Numbered from the stretch's first letter, positions 21,877 through 52,295 are shown. The stretch: DNA of 64,000 nucleotides from Asterias amurensis (GCF_032118995.1 NC_092666.1:2678001-2742000); one strand, 5' to 3'. Notes: generated from the sequence alone by a model not told the origin. Translations and numbers: made by a program.

Positions 21877-22635
21877 GGAGAGAATGCAGCTTCCTGACCT
21901 GGGAGAACCCACCCCGACCAAACCACGCCAATTGAGATCCTCCCACGTTTGGCCCACGATTGGTCATCGATTGGCCACGCTCTCGGCCACAGTGTTTATG
22001 GCGTATACCGAGGGTTTCTCTTTGTTCGCCCATTGTTTGGACATTATTTATCAGACGTCCCCATTGGTTTTGTACACAAAATCTACCGAGAACTGTCCTC
22101 GGTGTAACCTTTTCCCGGATCCCTTTTGAGGTCCTCGGTTATCAATTAGTAGACATACCCAGTGTTACTACACAGTGTTGTGGTACAAGATAGTTACACG
22201 TATAGTGTTGAGCTGAGAACAAAAGAAGTATGTGTATGGACCAATATATGTGGACTTACACGCAGTGTTATTTACAGTGTTGAGGATTTTTTTTGTCCAA
22301 TTAAACAAAGGAATGTTCACAGGGACTGCAACAAGTGGTCGTGCGTGGGGGTGTTTCGTGGTCCCTTTTTTTTTTTTTGGGGGGGGGGGGGGGGGGTGCA
22401 TGTTGCAAAATCGAGGTGACCCGGTGCTAAATCGTTGTCAAAATAATATTTGTTAATATTTCGACAAATTAAAAAAACACATGGCAACAAACCCTTTGAC
22501 ACTCTTTTCATTTTATTTTGATTTAAATTACAAAACACTTGTGAATGAGTCGAACGCTTTCAAGTGGAATGGCTGACCTATTTTTGAACTGTTATTTTGA
22601 TTTTGATCAAAATTGTAAAAATGCACTTTATATGT

Positions 22636-22911
22636 GCAGGACTCGTTCGTCTGTATTTCACCTTGAAACTGTATATACAGACTATTACACCAAAAGAACT
22701 GCAAACTATGTTCCCAAACACGGAAGTATACTTCCTCTATTGTATGTATATTGCGTTGCGAGTTTGAATAAAATAGTTGTGTTCCCACGTTACAGGTTAT
22801 CAGGAAATGCAAAAGATGAGTAAAGTCTCAAACTAAAAATTGACACTGTACTATGAAGTTACTGAATATTACAGTCGCCTATAGTTTACAATGCGTACGG
22901 TTTTGCAGAGC
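22636..22911 (+). promoter_or_regulatory. Conserved upstream block of cassette 9 (candidate promoter)
   Basis: Near-identical to the cassette 8 block, with ACGGAAGT at 22720-22727 and GTACGGTTTTGCAGAGC just before the leader. Confidence 0.55.
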
Positions 22912-22917
22912 GTGGAA

Positions 22918-22960
22918 ATGTCAGGACTAATACTGTTCATCATTGGAATACTGTTAAAAG
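22918..22960 (+). CDS. Leader exon 9 (first ATG lost)
   Basis: The usual first ATG is GTG here (22912-22914). The second in-frame ATG, at 22918, is kept and gives MSGLILFIIGILLK plus one base with a GTAAAT donor. Start use at the second ATG would still yield a signal peptide. The same second ATG is present in every leader and may be the true start generally. Confidence 0.7.
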
Positions 22961-23117
22961 GTAAATTATTATGGTGGAATTAAACGTATATTCGTCTATA
23001 GGAACAATTTTGGTACTTTTTGGGTCTGTGTTCTTGTATGTTACAAAACACAATATCTACAGATTTACAGTAAATTCACACAGTTTAAAAATATTGATGG
23101 TAAAAAGCTTATCGCTT

Positions 23118-23504
23118 TAAAGGCAGCGGACACTATTGGTAATTACTCAAAATAATTATTAGCATACAACCTTACTTGGTGATGAGTAATGGGGAGAGGT
23201 TGATGGTATAAAACATTGTGAGAAACGGCTCCCTCTGAAGTGACATAGTTTTCGAGAAAAAAGTAATTTTCCACGAATTTGATTTGGAGACCTCAGATTT
23301 AGAATTTGAGGTCTCGAAATCAACCATCTAAACGCATACAACTTCGTGTGACAAGGGTGTTTTTTCTTTCATTATTATCTCGAAACTTCGACGACCAATT
23401 GAGCTCAAATGTTCACAGGTTTGTTGTTTTATGCATATGTTGAGATACACCAAGTGAGAAGAATAGTCTTTGACAATTACCAATAGTGTCCAGTGCCTTT
23501 AAAT
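23118..23504. mobile_element. Foldback MITE, family A (full copy)
   Basis: It is bounded by TTAAAGGCAGCGGACACTAT and AATAGTGTCCAGTGCCTTTA. The central palindrome GAGACCTCAGATTTAGAATT...GAGGTCTCGAAATC is intact. Confidence 0.8.
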
Positions 23505-23792
23505 ATAACTTGCTGAGGTGCTGTAGTTTTTGAGAAACGAATAAAACAAGTCACTTTTGTACTTTTAGAGCAGACAACCACGGAGACAATATCACACTAC
23601 ATTACACACACACATATCCAAATTTAAGACCGACAGTTGAGACAAGACAAAGATGGGTTAATATAACTACATGTATACCATGAGAATTGTAAATTAATAA
23701 ATTAACTTAGTGACTTGCCATCAATTATGTATCCAACATAATAGGCATACTATTCTAATTTGGATTCTAGTAAATTCATTGTATTTTTCATT

Positions 23793-23996
23793 TTGGTTTT
23801 ACCCATATACACCGATGTGCGTATAGCCTTGTAACCTCAGTACTTGCCCAAGTTCTGCGAACACAATATTACTCGGCTGGGATTCAAACCCACAACCAGA
23901 GTAGTATTCCTATTATTTATTTCATAGAACTCGGGAAAGTACTGAGTAAACACAGTGCTAACACACATCGGTGTATATGGGTTAAACTAAAATGAA
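23793..23996. mobile_element. Inverted-repeat element with tRNA-like core
   Basis: TTGGTTTTACCCATATACAC and GTGTATATGGGTTAAAC are the ends. The core has GGGATTCAAACCCACAACC. It is the duplicate of 20795-20990. Confidence 0.6.
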
Positions 23997-24087
23997 TATT
24001 CTGTATCCCCATGCAAATTTAACATCTATTAAATTCTCTGTACTTCATAATTCTGACAACCAACCTTCTTCTTGTGTTTAAATAAAG

Positions 24088-24450
24088 GTGTATCTGCAGA
24101 GCTGGATGTTGTCATCAGCGGTGGTCCATTGGTGGACAGTGGTACAGATACAACATTGACTTGCACAACAACTTCATCCGGTACAATAAGAGAAGTCACT
24201 TGGAGGAAGGGCCCCTTCAATGTGACCTATAATGATGCTGATGCCATACTTCTCTATAACACTATAATACAGGGTGTCATATGGGATCCTTCAGTGGATC
24301 GAAATCATTACGAGTTTGATCATACTCTAAGTGGTGTTCCTCTCACCATTAAATCGGTTACATTAGATGATGATGCTCAGTACTGGTGCCGTTTGAATAT
24401 CGGCTCTGGAATCGGAAACCAGTTTGGTACTGCTGTTATGAGAGTTAGAG
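24088..24450 (+). CDS. V-set Ig exon V9
   Basis: This 363-nt, phase 1-1 exon has a TTAAATAAAG acceptor and a GTGAGT donor. It starts VSAELDVVISGGPLVDSG, with the first Cys in TTLTCTTT, the core Trp in VTWRKG, the second Cys in DDDAQYWCRL and the end AVMRVRG. Compared with V8, changes lie mostly around the C-prime strand (DTIVFYNIKQGV against DAILLYNTIIQGV), while framework stretches such as YEFDHTLSGVPLTIKSVT are identical. Confidence 0.9.
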
Positions 24451-24607
24451 GTGAGTTTGAAATCAAAATCAATTTTGTAACGTATGCCTTCTGTAGTGAC
24501 GAATTATTAACTGCAAGTCAATTCAATTCAATAATTAACTTGTCCATTAAAAAATGAAAATTGACTGCACTTTATGTCAAATTGGTATTGTATTGTTATT
24601 GTATAAA

Positions 24608-24638
<31 letters not shown>

Positions 24639-25081
24639 CACCGTCCCCTGGGAAAGGGTTACAACTTTAACAATGTCAACACTTATAAAAAATATAGCAA
24701 AGATCAGGAGGTTAGCATAAACGATATCAAATTATACTTGGTTTTCCTTAACTTAGAAAAAGCAGAGAATATACTCTGCATCACAATTCATAATGGCTTT
24801 ATAAATTACATTGGTGTATATCTGATCTATAATTGTTTGTTTTTCTTCGGGTTTTGTGACTGTTTGTTTTTATGTTATGTTCTTGTTATTGCAAAATCAC
24901 GGTGATGTGTATAAGACCATAATTGTTTAATTCGTTGTTAAAATCATCTTAGTTTGTTAATTGACAATTCTTTTGACATTCTTTTCATAAAACTTTTGAA
25001 CCAAGTCAAATGTTGATCGATCTTCAAACTGTTATTTGGTTATTATGTTAACAATCTTTTTTTTATGTGCACCGTAAATAT

Positions 25082-25362
25082 ACGTACACCCGCGTCTATA
25101 TTTCACCTTGAAACTTGAATGACTATTGTACCAAAAGTTCAGCAAAATATGTTACCAGATGCGGAAGTTGCCTCCATTGTTGTGCTGCGAATGTGAATAA
25201 AGGGACTTATTTTGTTTGCAGTCCGTAGTAATTTTGTACAAGGAAGTGAACGTTATTTTAGTCAAATCTCGAGTTAGACCTAAAATTTGACACTTCCATT
25301 ACTATAAGCTACTGGTTATCGTAGTCGCCTATGGTCTAGTCTACAGTGTGGTTTTGCAGCGC
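25082..25362 (+). promoter_or_regulatory. Conserved upstream block of cassette 10 (candidate promoter)
   Basis: It contains TTTCACCTTGAAACTTGAAT, GTTACCAGATGCGGAAGTTG, TGTGCTGCGAATGTGAATAA and GTGTGGTTTTGCAGCGC. Confidence 0.55.
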
Positions 25363-43530
<18,168 letters not shown>

Positions 43531-44320
43531 TCCATTCGGTTCGCCTTGTGTGCCGGACCGCGTCGGCCCTGGCCAGTTGGTGGGTAATGGAGCTCCGCGG
43601 GCCCCATGAGCGCGCTCTGATCTTCTGAATGCCTCAAACTCTGTACATTGACATACTCCGGAATGGTTCTCGCAGCCCCCACGTAAGACCAACCCCACCC
43701 CTAGCAGTTGGTTCATATTTCTAATAGAGATTTAAACATATATACGCGTATATACATTTTGTAAATTGGTGACAAGGGCCTTTTCATTTACCTAAATCTT
43801 GAAGTTCATACTTTAACTAAAGGGGTATAATTGGTATACCTTTGAGGGTAGAGGTTGAAAAGCCCTGTGAATGACATGGCAGCCTGTGGCTGTATACTCG
43901 ACCATTGGTACTTTTGGTTGATAAGCAGTTTGCAACAGCTTATTATATTTTCTCATTTAAAACAATCGAACGGTTTCTAAAACCAAAGTTTTTTCCCCCT
44001 TTAATATTATCAACTTGGCTATTCATATTTTGTTCAAATCAAGTCCCAAGATATGAGTTGTAAATAACATCACATTATTCCAGAATAACTAATATACTTT
44101 TACCATTAATACGAAATGGATTTGCAGTTGATATGTTATGTTTTGAACGTTATTTGAAAAATTGAAACGTGGCTGTTAAATTAAGGTAAATTTCGAGTTT
44201 TTAGCGGACAGTATTTTTGGTTTACCTTGCCCTATGTTATGTATGTAATTATAACCAACTTGTATTTTTTGGCAACCACCTTTGTAGAAGTTAGGAAATA
44301 AATATGTTATGCATAAACGA
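43531..44320 (+). other. Probable 3' UTR of the kinase gene
   Basis: No coding signal follows the stop. The first clear AATAAA is at 44297-44302. The end point is a guess. Confidence 0.5.
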
Positions 44321-44914
44321 AAAAGGGTTAAATTTATATGATTTATAGAGTTGAAGTGAATATTGAACAATGTAAAGATACAGGTACTTTCGTCTTCATT
44401 TGTTTCGTTTTTTTTTCTTTTCTTTATTTGTTCTTCATACATAACATTACATTATTTGTTTATATTTTGTTTTACTTATTATTTTTGTCTTGTGTTGTTT
44501 CTTTAGCAGTATGTTTCTATGATTTGGCCTTCATGGTGAAATCCTTTTGCCCATGAACTTTCCGTGTTGATGCAATATGATCACACCATTTCCTGGTTCA
44601 ACAAAACTATCTGGACTTGAATTATCTCCAAACTGGTTTTATTTGACCCCTAGACAATAGACATCCAGCAGCAGCATCCAGACTTTTCCCGAGTGACATA
44701 AAAAGGGAATGTGTAAGTTTTTAATTCTTTAAAATTGTGGCAACTTCTTGAGAAGCACGGCAGACAAGTATTTAGAGAATCATCTTAATTATGGTTTTGG
44801 AAAAAGAGAATTATAATCCTTGGTTCATATAAAGCGCTTTATCACACCCTTGTGGGCGTGTTAGAGCGCTTAGTATTTGTTCCTGTTGGGGAGCTACATT
44901 TTAAAGTATGTTGT
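44321..44914. other. Intergenic, no gene seen
   Basis: T-rich sequence with no recognisable exon or repeat apart from short T runs. Confidence 0.5.
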
Positions 44915-45162
44915 GTGCTTTAAGATGCCTTGAATTCGAGACCTCGGCTGAGGTCTCGAATTCAATTCAAATATTTAAGTGAGAATTACTTCTTTTCAAC
45001 GAAAAACTATGTTACTTTAGAGGGAGCCAATTCCCACAATTGTTTTTAACATATATACTATTTAAAAATATTATTAACAGCTCTCTATTTGCTCGTTACC
45101 GAGTAACTTTTTATGCTAATAATTATTTTGAGTAATTACCAATAGTGTCCAGTGTCTTTAAA
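44915..45162. mobile_element. Family A MITE, partial
   Basis: It contains GAGACCTCGGCTGAGGTCTC (central palindrome) and ends ATAGTGTCCAGTGTCTTTAA. Confidence 0.65.
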
Positions 45163-45337
45163 ACAATCGAACGGTTCCAAAACCCAAAGGGTGCCACTTA
45201 ATGGAATGTTTATAAGTTATGTTCACTCATATAAACATTTTATAAGTGTTTAAGTATGCGGGGTGCAAACTTATACCACCATAACAAAATGACAGTTCAG
45301 AAGAAAAGAGCTAAGAAGAAAAAACTCTGCATCGAGT

Positions 45338-45430
45338 TTTGGGCGAGGAGGGTTGGGGCGAGGAGGGTTGGGGCGAGGAGGGTTGGGCCGAGGAGGGTTG
45401 GGGCGAGGAGGGTTGGGGCGAGGGGGGCTG
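45338..45430 (+). repeat. 15-bp G-rich minisatellite
   Basis: About six units of GGGCGAGGAGGGTTG. Runs of three to four G could form G-quadruplexes. The open frame across it (ARRVG repeats) is an artefact of the 15-nt period. Confidence 0.85.
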
Positions 45431-45599
45431 CGGCTCATAAATCAAATACAAAACACTAATAACAGTGTATCACATCACCCAGTCCACCTACCATCCCTTT
45501 AATACTTTAAACGCTTAGCTCACGGTAAAAGCGACCATTTCCTCCACCACCCCGCCCCCCGAAAAAGGGGTCAATTCGATACTTTTCGTCGAATACCGA

Positions 45600-45835
45600 A
45601 AGACTATCGTGTGATACTTCGTGTGCTTTCAGATGTCTAAAAAGGCTTCAGGCTTAGAGTCTTTAATTATAATGGAGTGAAAAACTACCCCATTCTCAAA
45701 AACTACGTTACCTATAGAGGGAGCTGTTTCTCATAATATGTTTAATATTATCAGCAGCTCTATGTTTGTTAACAAAGTTGTCATGCTAACATAACAATTA
45801 TTTGCAGTAATTTACAATAGTCTCCAGTGATTAAT
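45600..45835. mobile_element. Family A MITE, diverged
   Basis: It has TCGTGTGCTTTCAGATG, AGAGGGAGCTGTTTCTCAT and ATAGTCTCCAGTGA, the family modules in diverged form. Confidence 0.55.
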
Positions 45836-46109
45836 TGGTGTGAGGGTCTAACAAATTGATCCAATTAAGCAAAAATCATTAATTCACATGGTACAGACAC
45901 TCTTTGGGGGGGGGGGGGTGCAACATTTGAGATTATTACCGCACCAGTGGTAAAACAGTCAATCACATAACTTTGAACGTCACGAGGTTGAGAGGGGTAA
46001 TTCCGTCTTTCTAATCTTATCAATAAATACTTCACAATCTCCTAGTACTGAAAAATGTAGACCTTCAACCGAACAAACAAACAAAAAAGTTTAAGTGTTT
46101 GTTTTATTT

Positions 46110-46506
46110 AAAGGCATTGGCCACTATTACTAAAAATAGTTATTAGCATAAAACCTTTCTTTGTGACGAGTAATGGGGAGAGGTTGATGGTGGCCTAGTT
46201 GATGGTATAAAACATTGTGAGAAACGGCTCCCTCTGAAGTGCCATAGTTTTTGAGGAAGAAGTAATTTTCTACGAATTTGATTTCGAGACCTCAGATTTT
46301 GAACTTGAGGTCTCGAAATCAACCATCTAAACGCACACAACTTCGTGTGACAAGGGTGTTTTTTCTTTCATTATTATCTCGCAACTTCGATGACCGATAG
46401 AGCTCAAATTTTCACAGGCCAGTTATTTTATGCATTATATGTTAAGATACACCAATTGTGAAGGCTAGTCTTTGACAATTACCAATAGTGTACACTGCCT
46501 TTAAGC
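46110..46506. mobile_element. Foldback MITE, family A (full copy)
   Basis: It runs from TTAAAGGCATTGGCCACTAT to ATAGTGTACACTGCCTTTAA, with the GAGACCTCAGATTTTGAACT...GAGGTCTCGAAATC centre. Confidence 0.8.
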
Positions 46507-47089
46507 ACATAGAAAGGAAACCTATAGGCCTAACCACTGAATCTGAACTATGGGATTTCTGCGCACTTCAAAAAGTCAAAGGCAAGACCCGCAAGACAAT
46601 TTGTTGCCACCTTGAACAAAATTTAACACACAAAATAAGTGAATAAAGCAGAAGAGAAAGAGCTATACCTACTTATTCTTTCAGCAACCTTTTACCCGCA
46701 GCGTAATTCAGTTCTTTAGGTGACAAAGTGGTAATACAAACGTCACTAAACGCTTCATCTTTGTTTGACACATCAAAGATACCTTTTAATGCAGCCAAGG
46801 GGGGCTGGCGGAAGGACTAAATTCATATTCTGTTTAATATTTTTAAGTAAGTACAACATAAGTTTTAACTACCCTTGAACATCACTCTGTTTACTGTAGT
46901 GATTTACCATGTGTGTAGGGAGAGCTGTGCTAGACTTGATATAGATGATGTCAATAGCTGAGAATACACGCCACAAAAAAAGGTAGGAAGCTCAGATGAA
47001 GAAAATCAACATGAGCATTTTGGAGGTCACGGATTTTTACATTTCGTTTGCAGACCGGGCTTGTATTGTTACATACCAGTTGGCATTCA
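46507..47089. other. Intergenic, nothing recognised
   Basis: No exon, tRNA or known repeat module is visible here. Confidence 0.5.
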
Positions 47090-47985
47090 ATGGTAAAAGC
47101 AACAACATTGCTCTGCCACAAGAGTGAGAGGGTAATACCATTACTCTAATTTCAAAAAAATAAACCCTAACTTCATCAGTTTTTAGAAATGTTGAACTGT
47201 AGACTTGGACTTTACCAACTGTAAAGTCCAGTCAATGGTCAAGTCAACAACATAGCTTTGTCACGAGAAGGGGGAATTCCGGTACTCTAAAATTAAAAAT
47301 AAACCCTTTATTAGTTTCTACAAACTATCAATTGGAAATTGAATGTTAGAATTTGGACTTTACCAGTTGTAAAGTCCATTCAATGATCAAGTCAACAATA
47401 AAGCTTTGTCAAAAGAGGGGGTAATATTCCATTACTCTGATTTTTAAAAATAAATCCTTCACCAGTTCCTAGAAGAAATGAACAAATGAAAAGCTTTGAA
47501 TGGTAGACTTGTCACCAGGTAGAGGGGGTAATAAAAAACTTCATTAGTTTCTAGAAATTTACCATTGGAAAGCTTGGAATGGTAGAATTGGGACTTCCAG
47601 TTGTAAAGTCCATTCAATGATCAAGTCAACAATAATAGCTTTGACACGAAAGGGGGTAATTCCAGTACTCTGATTTTTAAAAATAAATCCTTCACCAGTT
47701 CCTAGAAGAAATGAACAAATGAAAAGCTTTGAATGGTAGACTTGTAACTAGGTAGAGGGGGTAATGCCATTACTCTAAATTTAAAAAATCGTCAGTTACT
47801 AAAAATAAATAGTTGGAAAGCTTTGAATTGGGACTTTACCAGTTGTAAAGTCAACTAAATAAACAGGTCAACAGGATAGCTTTGTCACGAGAGGGGTAAT
47901 TTCATTCCTCTAAATTTACAAAATAAACATTTTATTAGTTTCTAGAAATTCACAATTTCTTTTTATTGGAAAGCTTTGAATGGTA
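47090..47985. repeat. Degenerate tandem repeat, units of about 120-240 bp
   Basis: The modules GTTGTAAAGTCCATTCAATG, ATCAAGTCAACAATA, GAGGGGGTAAT and GGAAAGCTTTGAATGGTAGA recur at least four to six times with substitutions and missing pieces. It is an old satellite-like array. Confidence 0.7.
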
Positions 47986-48839
47986 GAATGGTGATAATAC
48001 AATGACAGCGGTCTGTTCGTCCACCCGGATAAATGTCGCCCTCTAGTGTGCTTACTACAGAGTTCCACTTTTCACTCCACTCTGCAAATTTCAAAAATAT
48101 GGATCTTGAACTAAATAAAAATTAAAAACCAACTTATGGATTTAGTCGTCAAACTGCGTAATTTTTGGAAAACATAATTGAAAAAAATGTAGAATCATAT
48201 TAGAAGTCTACAAATTGTGCAGACTATAATTCCTTCTCATCGCAGAATAATGTTGTGATGATGACTGTGCTCATGTTATAATTGTACATGTCTTTCCTAC
48301 TCCCGCCGGAAGGTGGCGCTCTAATGAGACATTTCAACTCAATGATACATCTTCTCTACCATTGGTTTCTGTCAGTAGTTACGCATGTGTTACCAAAAAA
48401 CCATATTGTCAGGACAAACTACTTATGAAAACATTATTCATTTAACATGTCAATAATGTAGAACTAAGTTTGATTGACTTCCCATTAAAAAAATCCAAAT
48501 GAAATGAGATCCCAAACTAACAAAGAGGCATCACTTGGCTACGACCAACATGCCATACACGGAAAAGCCCACTTTGATTGTTGACATAGCCAAAACCATA
48601 CAAGTTGACAACATCAGCAAGAAATGAAGCCTGGTTAGTACTTTTTGACGTCATACACAGGGGCGTTTTCACAGCGAATGTTTCGCAGAAATTGAGCACA
48701 AGTCAACTGATGCGCATTATTCGTTGCGAAATATTTTGACGTCAAAATCTGTATCGCATTTGCCTTCGCATGAAGTATGAACCGGGCTGGAGTCAAGCTT
48801 CCTGCAGTGGGGAGGGAATTGGGTTAGATCTTCTCTTAC
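47986..48839. other. Intergenic, nothing recognised
   Basis: No gene or clear repeat. The region carries scattered AT-rich sequence only. Confidence 0.45.
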
Positions 48840-50800
48840 CATTCGATGTCCAAAAGATCTTGTTTTATCTTTGTAGAACTCCACATCGTCAGAAAACCAA
48901 TACCACACACTCCATAGAAACCTTCAACTTCACTGGTCAGTCAGAGTTGGTAACAAGATCTGAAAAGCAAGACAAAGACAATTTTAGACTAAGCTTAAAG
49001 TTGATTAAAGGTTGTGGACAAATAAGTGTCAAAGACCAGAATTCCCACTTGATGTATCCCATCATTAACGGTAAGTAAAAGAAAACAAAAAACTGTTCAT
49101 GTGCCCCTTTCCTTTGTATTTCCTGCCTGGGTTACACTAAACGGAAACAATTTTACAAAATTGTGTCTTGTTTTTCAAACAACAAACAAGTGTAATATGT
49201 TTAAAAAATTTATTGATGTTAGTTGATGAAAATCTGAGCTGTTCAACAAGTAGATTAATTGGTTATAAGCAAGAACACTGAAAGGGTTTTTCCCCCGAAA
49301 AATGCCCCCTCCAAACAAATAGTGCTCTCCATTGTGCCCCCTACAATTTTACCCTAACTTCAGCAATGAACACCATTGTAGATTGAGATTAGATTGTAGG
49401 TGAAGTTGTCTTGAATTGTATTAAACTCACTGAGTTGTTTGAGCTTTCTCTGGAGAGCAGTAATAATAATAATAATCGGTTTTCATACAAAGTGCTTCCA
49501 ACATCATTACCCCTGGTCACTGGGCCCTCCCTTTAACCATGCGAATTCAATCGAAAGAATCATCTTTGCCCTCACAGGTCCAATTTTCCCATAAGTCGAA
49601 AGAAGCAATGCCTTTCTCAGAGACACAAGTGTCATGACCTGGTCTCGAACCCACATCTACTGAGCAGAAGAAACACCAGAGTTTGAGTTCGATGCTCTTA
49701 TCTGCTCGGCCATGACACAAAATATGTCAGTATAAAGTTCCGTTTTATGAAGATTTTCAAAGCGGAATAGGCTGAAATTCTTCTTTACCTTTCAGTTTGG
49801 TAGTTTTCTACAGCATCACACCTTCCATAGTTGTATGTTGGTTGAACACACTGTGGTAGAAGTCATCCTTGCTGGGGCGGTGTTAAGCAGCTCTCCTCCT
49901 GTTTGGCTGGTTGTCACAATCCAAGGAAACTTTACAGAGTTGGTGGAAAAGATCTGAAAGACAAGACATTACAAACTTTCTCTTTAGACTGAAATTTTAG
50001 CGTCAAATACAACAAAGTCTGATTGAAGTTAACTTCACTTGTTTTTATCATTAATTTCTAAGCTTCAACAAAATAATACTTCATCATGGATGCGAAGGGG
50101 CACAGGCGGCTTGAAGATGTGGGGCAGGCTTGGGGCAGGGCAGGCCTGATACTTCATGGAGGCAACGAAGGTGATTGCCTCCATGCCCCTTGGTCATGCA
50201 TTACCTTGTTGCCCTTGAAATGCTCCAGTACAAATTTACATTTTCTTAAAAGTGTGCCCTTTACCACAGAAAAAATGCTTGGTGTCATTGCCCTTTCAAA
50301 AATGAAGCCTTGCACGCGCGTCACACACGGCGACTGATGCCACACTAACCATGTTGGTGGTCAAAAGGTTTACGTGTAAACGCTGCGTCGCCTAAAATGC
50401 GCACTTCTCTCAATAACACTTGTTGACATTGACCACCAAAATGGCGCATCCAAGATTATTCTGATGATGACGTCAGGTGAAATGGGTCAATACAAAGAGT
50501 TTAATTATCAACACTGAGTAGCCCAAAATTATTCTTTACCCTTCAGATTAATAGATTCACAGCACCACATCTTTCATTCTCTCTACATGTAGGTTGAGCA
50601 GCCATCCTTGCTGGGTGAAGCTTGAAGCTCTTCCCTGGTGAGTTGGCTGTCGATCGCAATCCATCGAAACCTGTAACTTCATGGTCAGCCAGAGTCGATG
50701 AAAAGATCTGACAGATAAAACAAACAAACTTTTATTCAGCTTGAATTGTTGGTGTCGAATGCAACAAAAGTCTGATTCAAGTTAACTTCACTTGTTTTTA
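48840..50800 (-). repeat. Diverged relatives of the array module (three copies)
   Basis: Segments at about 48880-49070, 49790-50045 and 50535-50800 share CATCCTTGCTGGG, AAAAGATCTGA(A/C)AGA and GTTAACTTCACTTGTTTTTA. They partly match the 52270-52600 portion of the 2816-bp units. On the minus strand two of them end in a donor-like AAG|GTAAAGAA or AG|GGTAAAGAA. They look like old copies of the same exon-like module. Confidence 0.5.
49618..49722 (-). mobile_element. SINE head fragment
   Basis: The minus strand reads TTGTGTCATGGCCGAGCAGA, with GATGTGGGTTCGAGACCAGG as box B-like sequence. Confidence 0.6.
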
Positions 50801-51560
50801 TAATTACAAGTAATATCGAAAGGCATCATGGGGAAAATTCACAATGACTTCAATACATAAGTCATCTTTCCAGTTGTTATTGGAGAGGAAGGGCCAGGGA
50901 TCGAAGGGAGGGGGGAGGGTTGACGTGCAGTAAAAATTCCAGGATAAACTGATTTTGTTGTCCGGCCAGAACACTAGTGTCCAAGGCATATTATTCTCTA
51001 GCACAAGATCCGCCAACAAAATTGATTGCATCAAATAAAACAACTACCACCCCCACCCCACCCCCACCCCCACCCTCCCCCCGACAATTGTGTCTTTGCA
51101 CCCATCCCTTTAAAAAGAAGAAAAAGAAGAAAAAATGTTGCCCCCCCCCAGATGAACATTTTAAAGGCACTGCTTCACATTTTCCCTGCTTTGGTAATGC
51201 AAAGTTAACAGAGTATCTTAACCATGTAAAAATGGTGTTTCAATTGATGTTGTGTTCTGTATTGCTTAAAATACATTTGATACATTTGTTTGATAAAAAT
51301 GTCTAAACTTGAAATGAAAATTTCTGAAAACACTGAAATTATTTAGAAAACTAACATTGTCATGGTAAGTGTATTACACAAGGATAGGGCCTTCATGACA
51401 AATAAAAGATCAAAATAACTGCTCATTGACATAATACAAATAAGATTTCTTTCACGACTTAAATTTACATTACATTGTCAAACATGTAGCAGTGTCTGGT
51501 TGTATCAAGTTGCCATTCACTTTATACACTGTAAAGCAAAAACCACATGCTGATCACTCA

Positions 51561-51661
51561 GGCCCCGCCCCTTAAAATATATTGACCAATCACAACTGAG
51601 AACACGTGCATAAAAGTTTTGACCACTACATTCACACAGTGCAGAATAGCTACACACGTGA
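51561..51661 (+). promoter_or_regulatory. Promoter-like cluster in the array unit
   Basis: In order: GC box GGCCCCGCCCC (51561-51571), CCAAT box GACCAATCA, E-box CACGTG (51603-51608) followed by CATAAAAG, and a second E-box CACGTGAC (51655-51662). The cluster repeats at +2816 and +5632. Function is inferred only from motif order. Confidence 0.35.
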
Positions 51662-52295
51662 CCCCATTAACAGAATTGTGGGAGGGGCTGAATGGTCAAA
51701 CTGCAGACAACATGTCTGTCGCCATTTTTCTTAAATCACACAAGTAGGCTATCCCTTGTATGCATTGGAAAGTCATAAATAAAGCATCAGATATTCGGTA
51801 TTTTAATACAGCATCAAACTGAGGCTATTTTTACACGAATTTGTCTCAAATACATATGCTACACACTGTATTTCATATAAAAGTTTCCATGCCATAAGTC
51901 AGTGTTTTTTAGAATAGAGGATGGAGCAATTTGTCTTCAATTAAATTGAAATTCATTTCAGTGGGTTGTCTTCTGTTTTGCACTTTATAGCAACAGTTTA
52001 ATCTATTTTGTACGAATTTGCCTCAAATACATGTTACACTGTGCCAACCTGAAAAACTTTCCATAAATCAGTGTTTTTGAGAGGCAATTAGTGTCTTAAA
52101 TTGATAATGACAAACATTCGACGCTGTATACAAGACTCGGGAAAAATACTGAGTATATAAAATGGTTACACACCTCGGTGTAGGGTAACACAAAAATTAA
52201 CATTCTTTTTAACCCCGATGCAAATTTAACATCTTATTACAGTTTAAAGAATGTGTTAAGGGCAGCAAAATTTGACACATTTTTTAGGTTCTTTA

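Larger units (their letters stand above)
21744..24770. repeat. Tandem segmental repeat, unit 2 (contains cassette 9)
   Basis: This is the second copy of the unit of about 3.03 kb starting at 18711. It differs by an inserted family A MITE (23118-23504) and small indels. Shared tails after the V exons (for example TTTTGTAACGTATGCCTTCT) extend the homology past the exon. Confidence 0.75.

Noticed and set aside
45256..45459. Arg-rich frame with ARRVG repeats as a protein
   Set aside because: It is a translated 15-bp minisatellite with no start context or family signal.
47090..47985. CRISPR-like repeat array
   Set aside because: Repeats are long, degenerate and irregular, with no spacer structure, in a metazoan genome.
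50977..51306. Proline- and lysine-rich frame in the array unit (also 53793, 56609)
   Set aside because: It arises from CCCCA and AAG simple repeats and has no splice or domain support.
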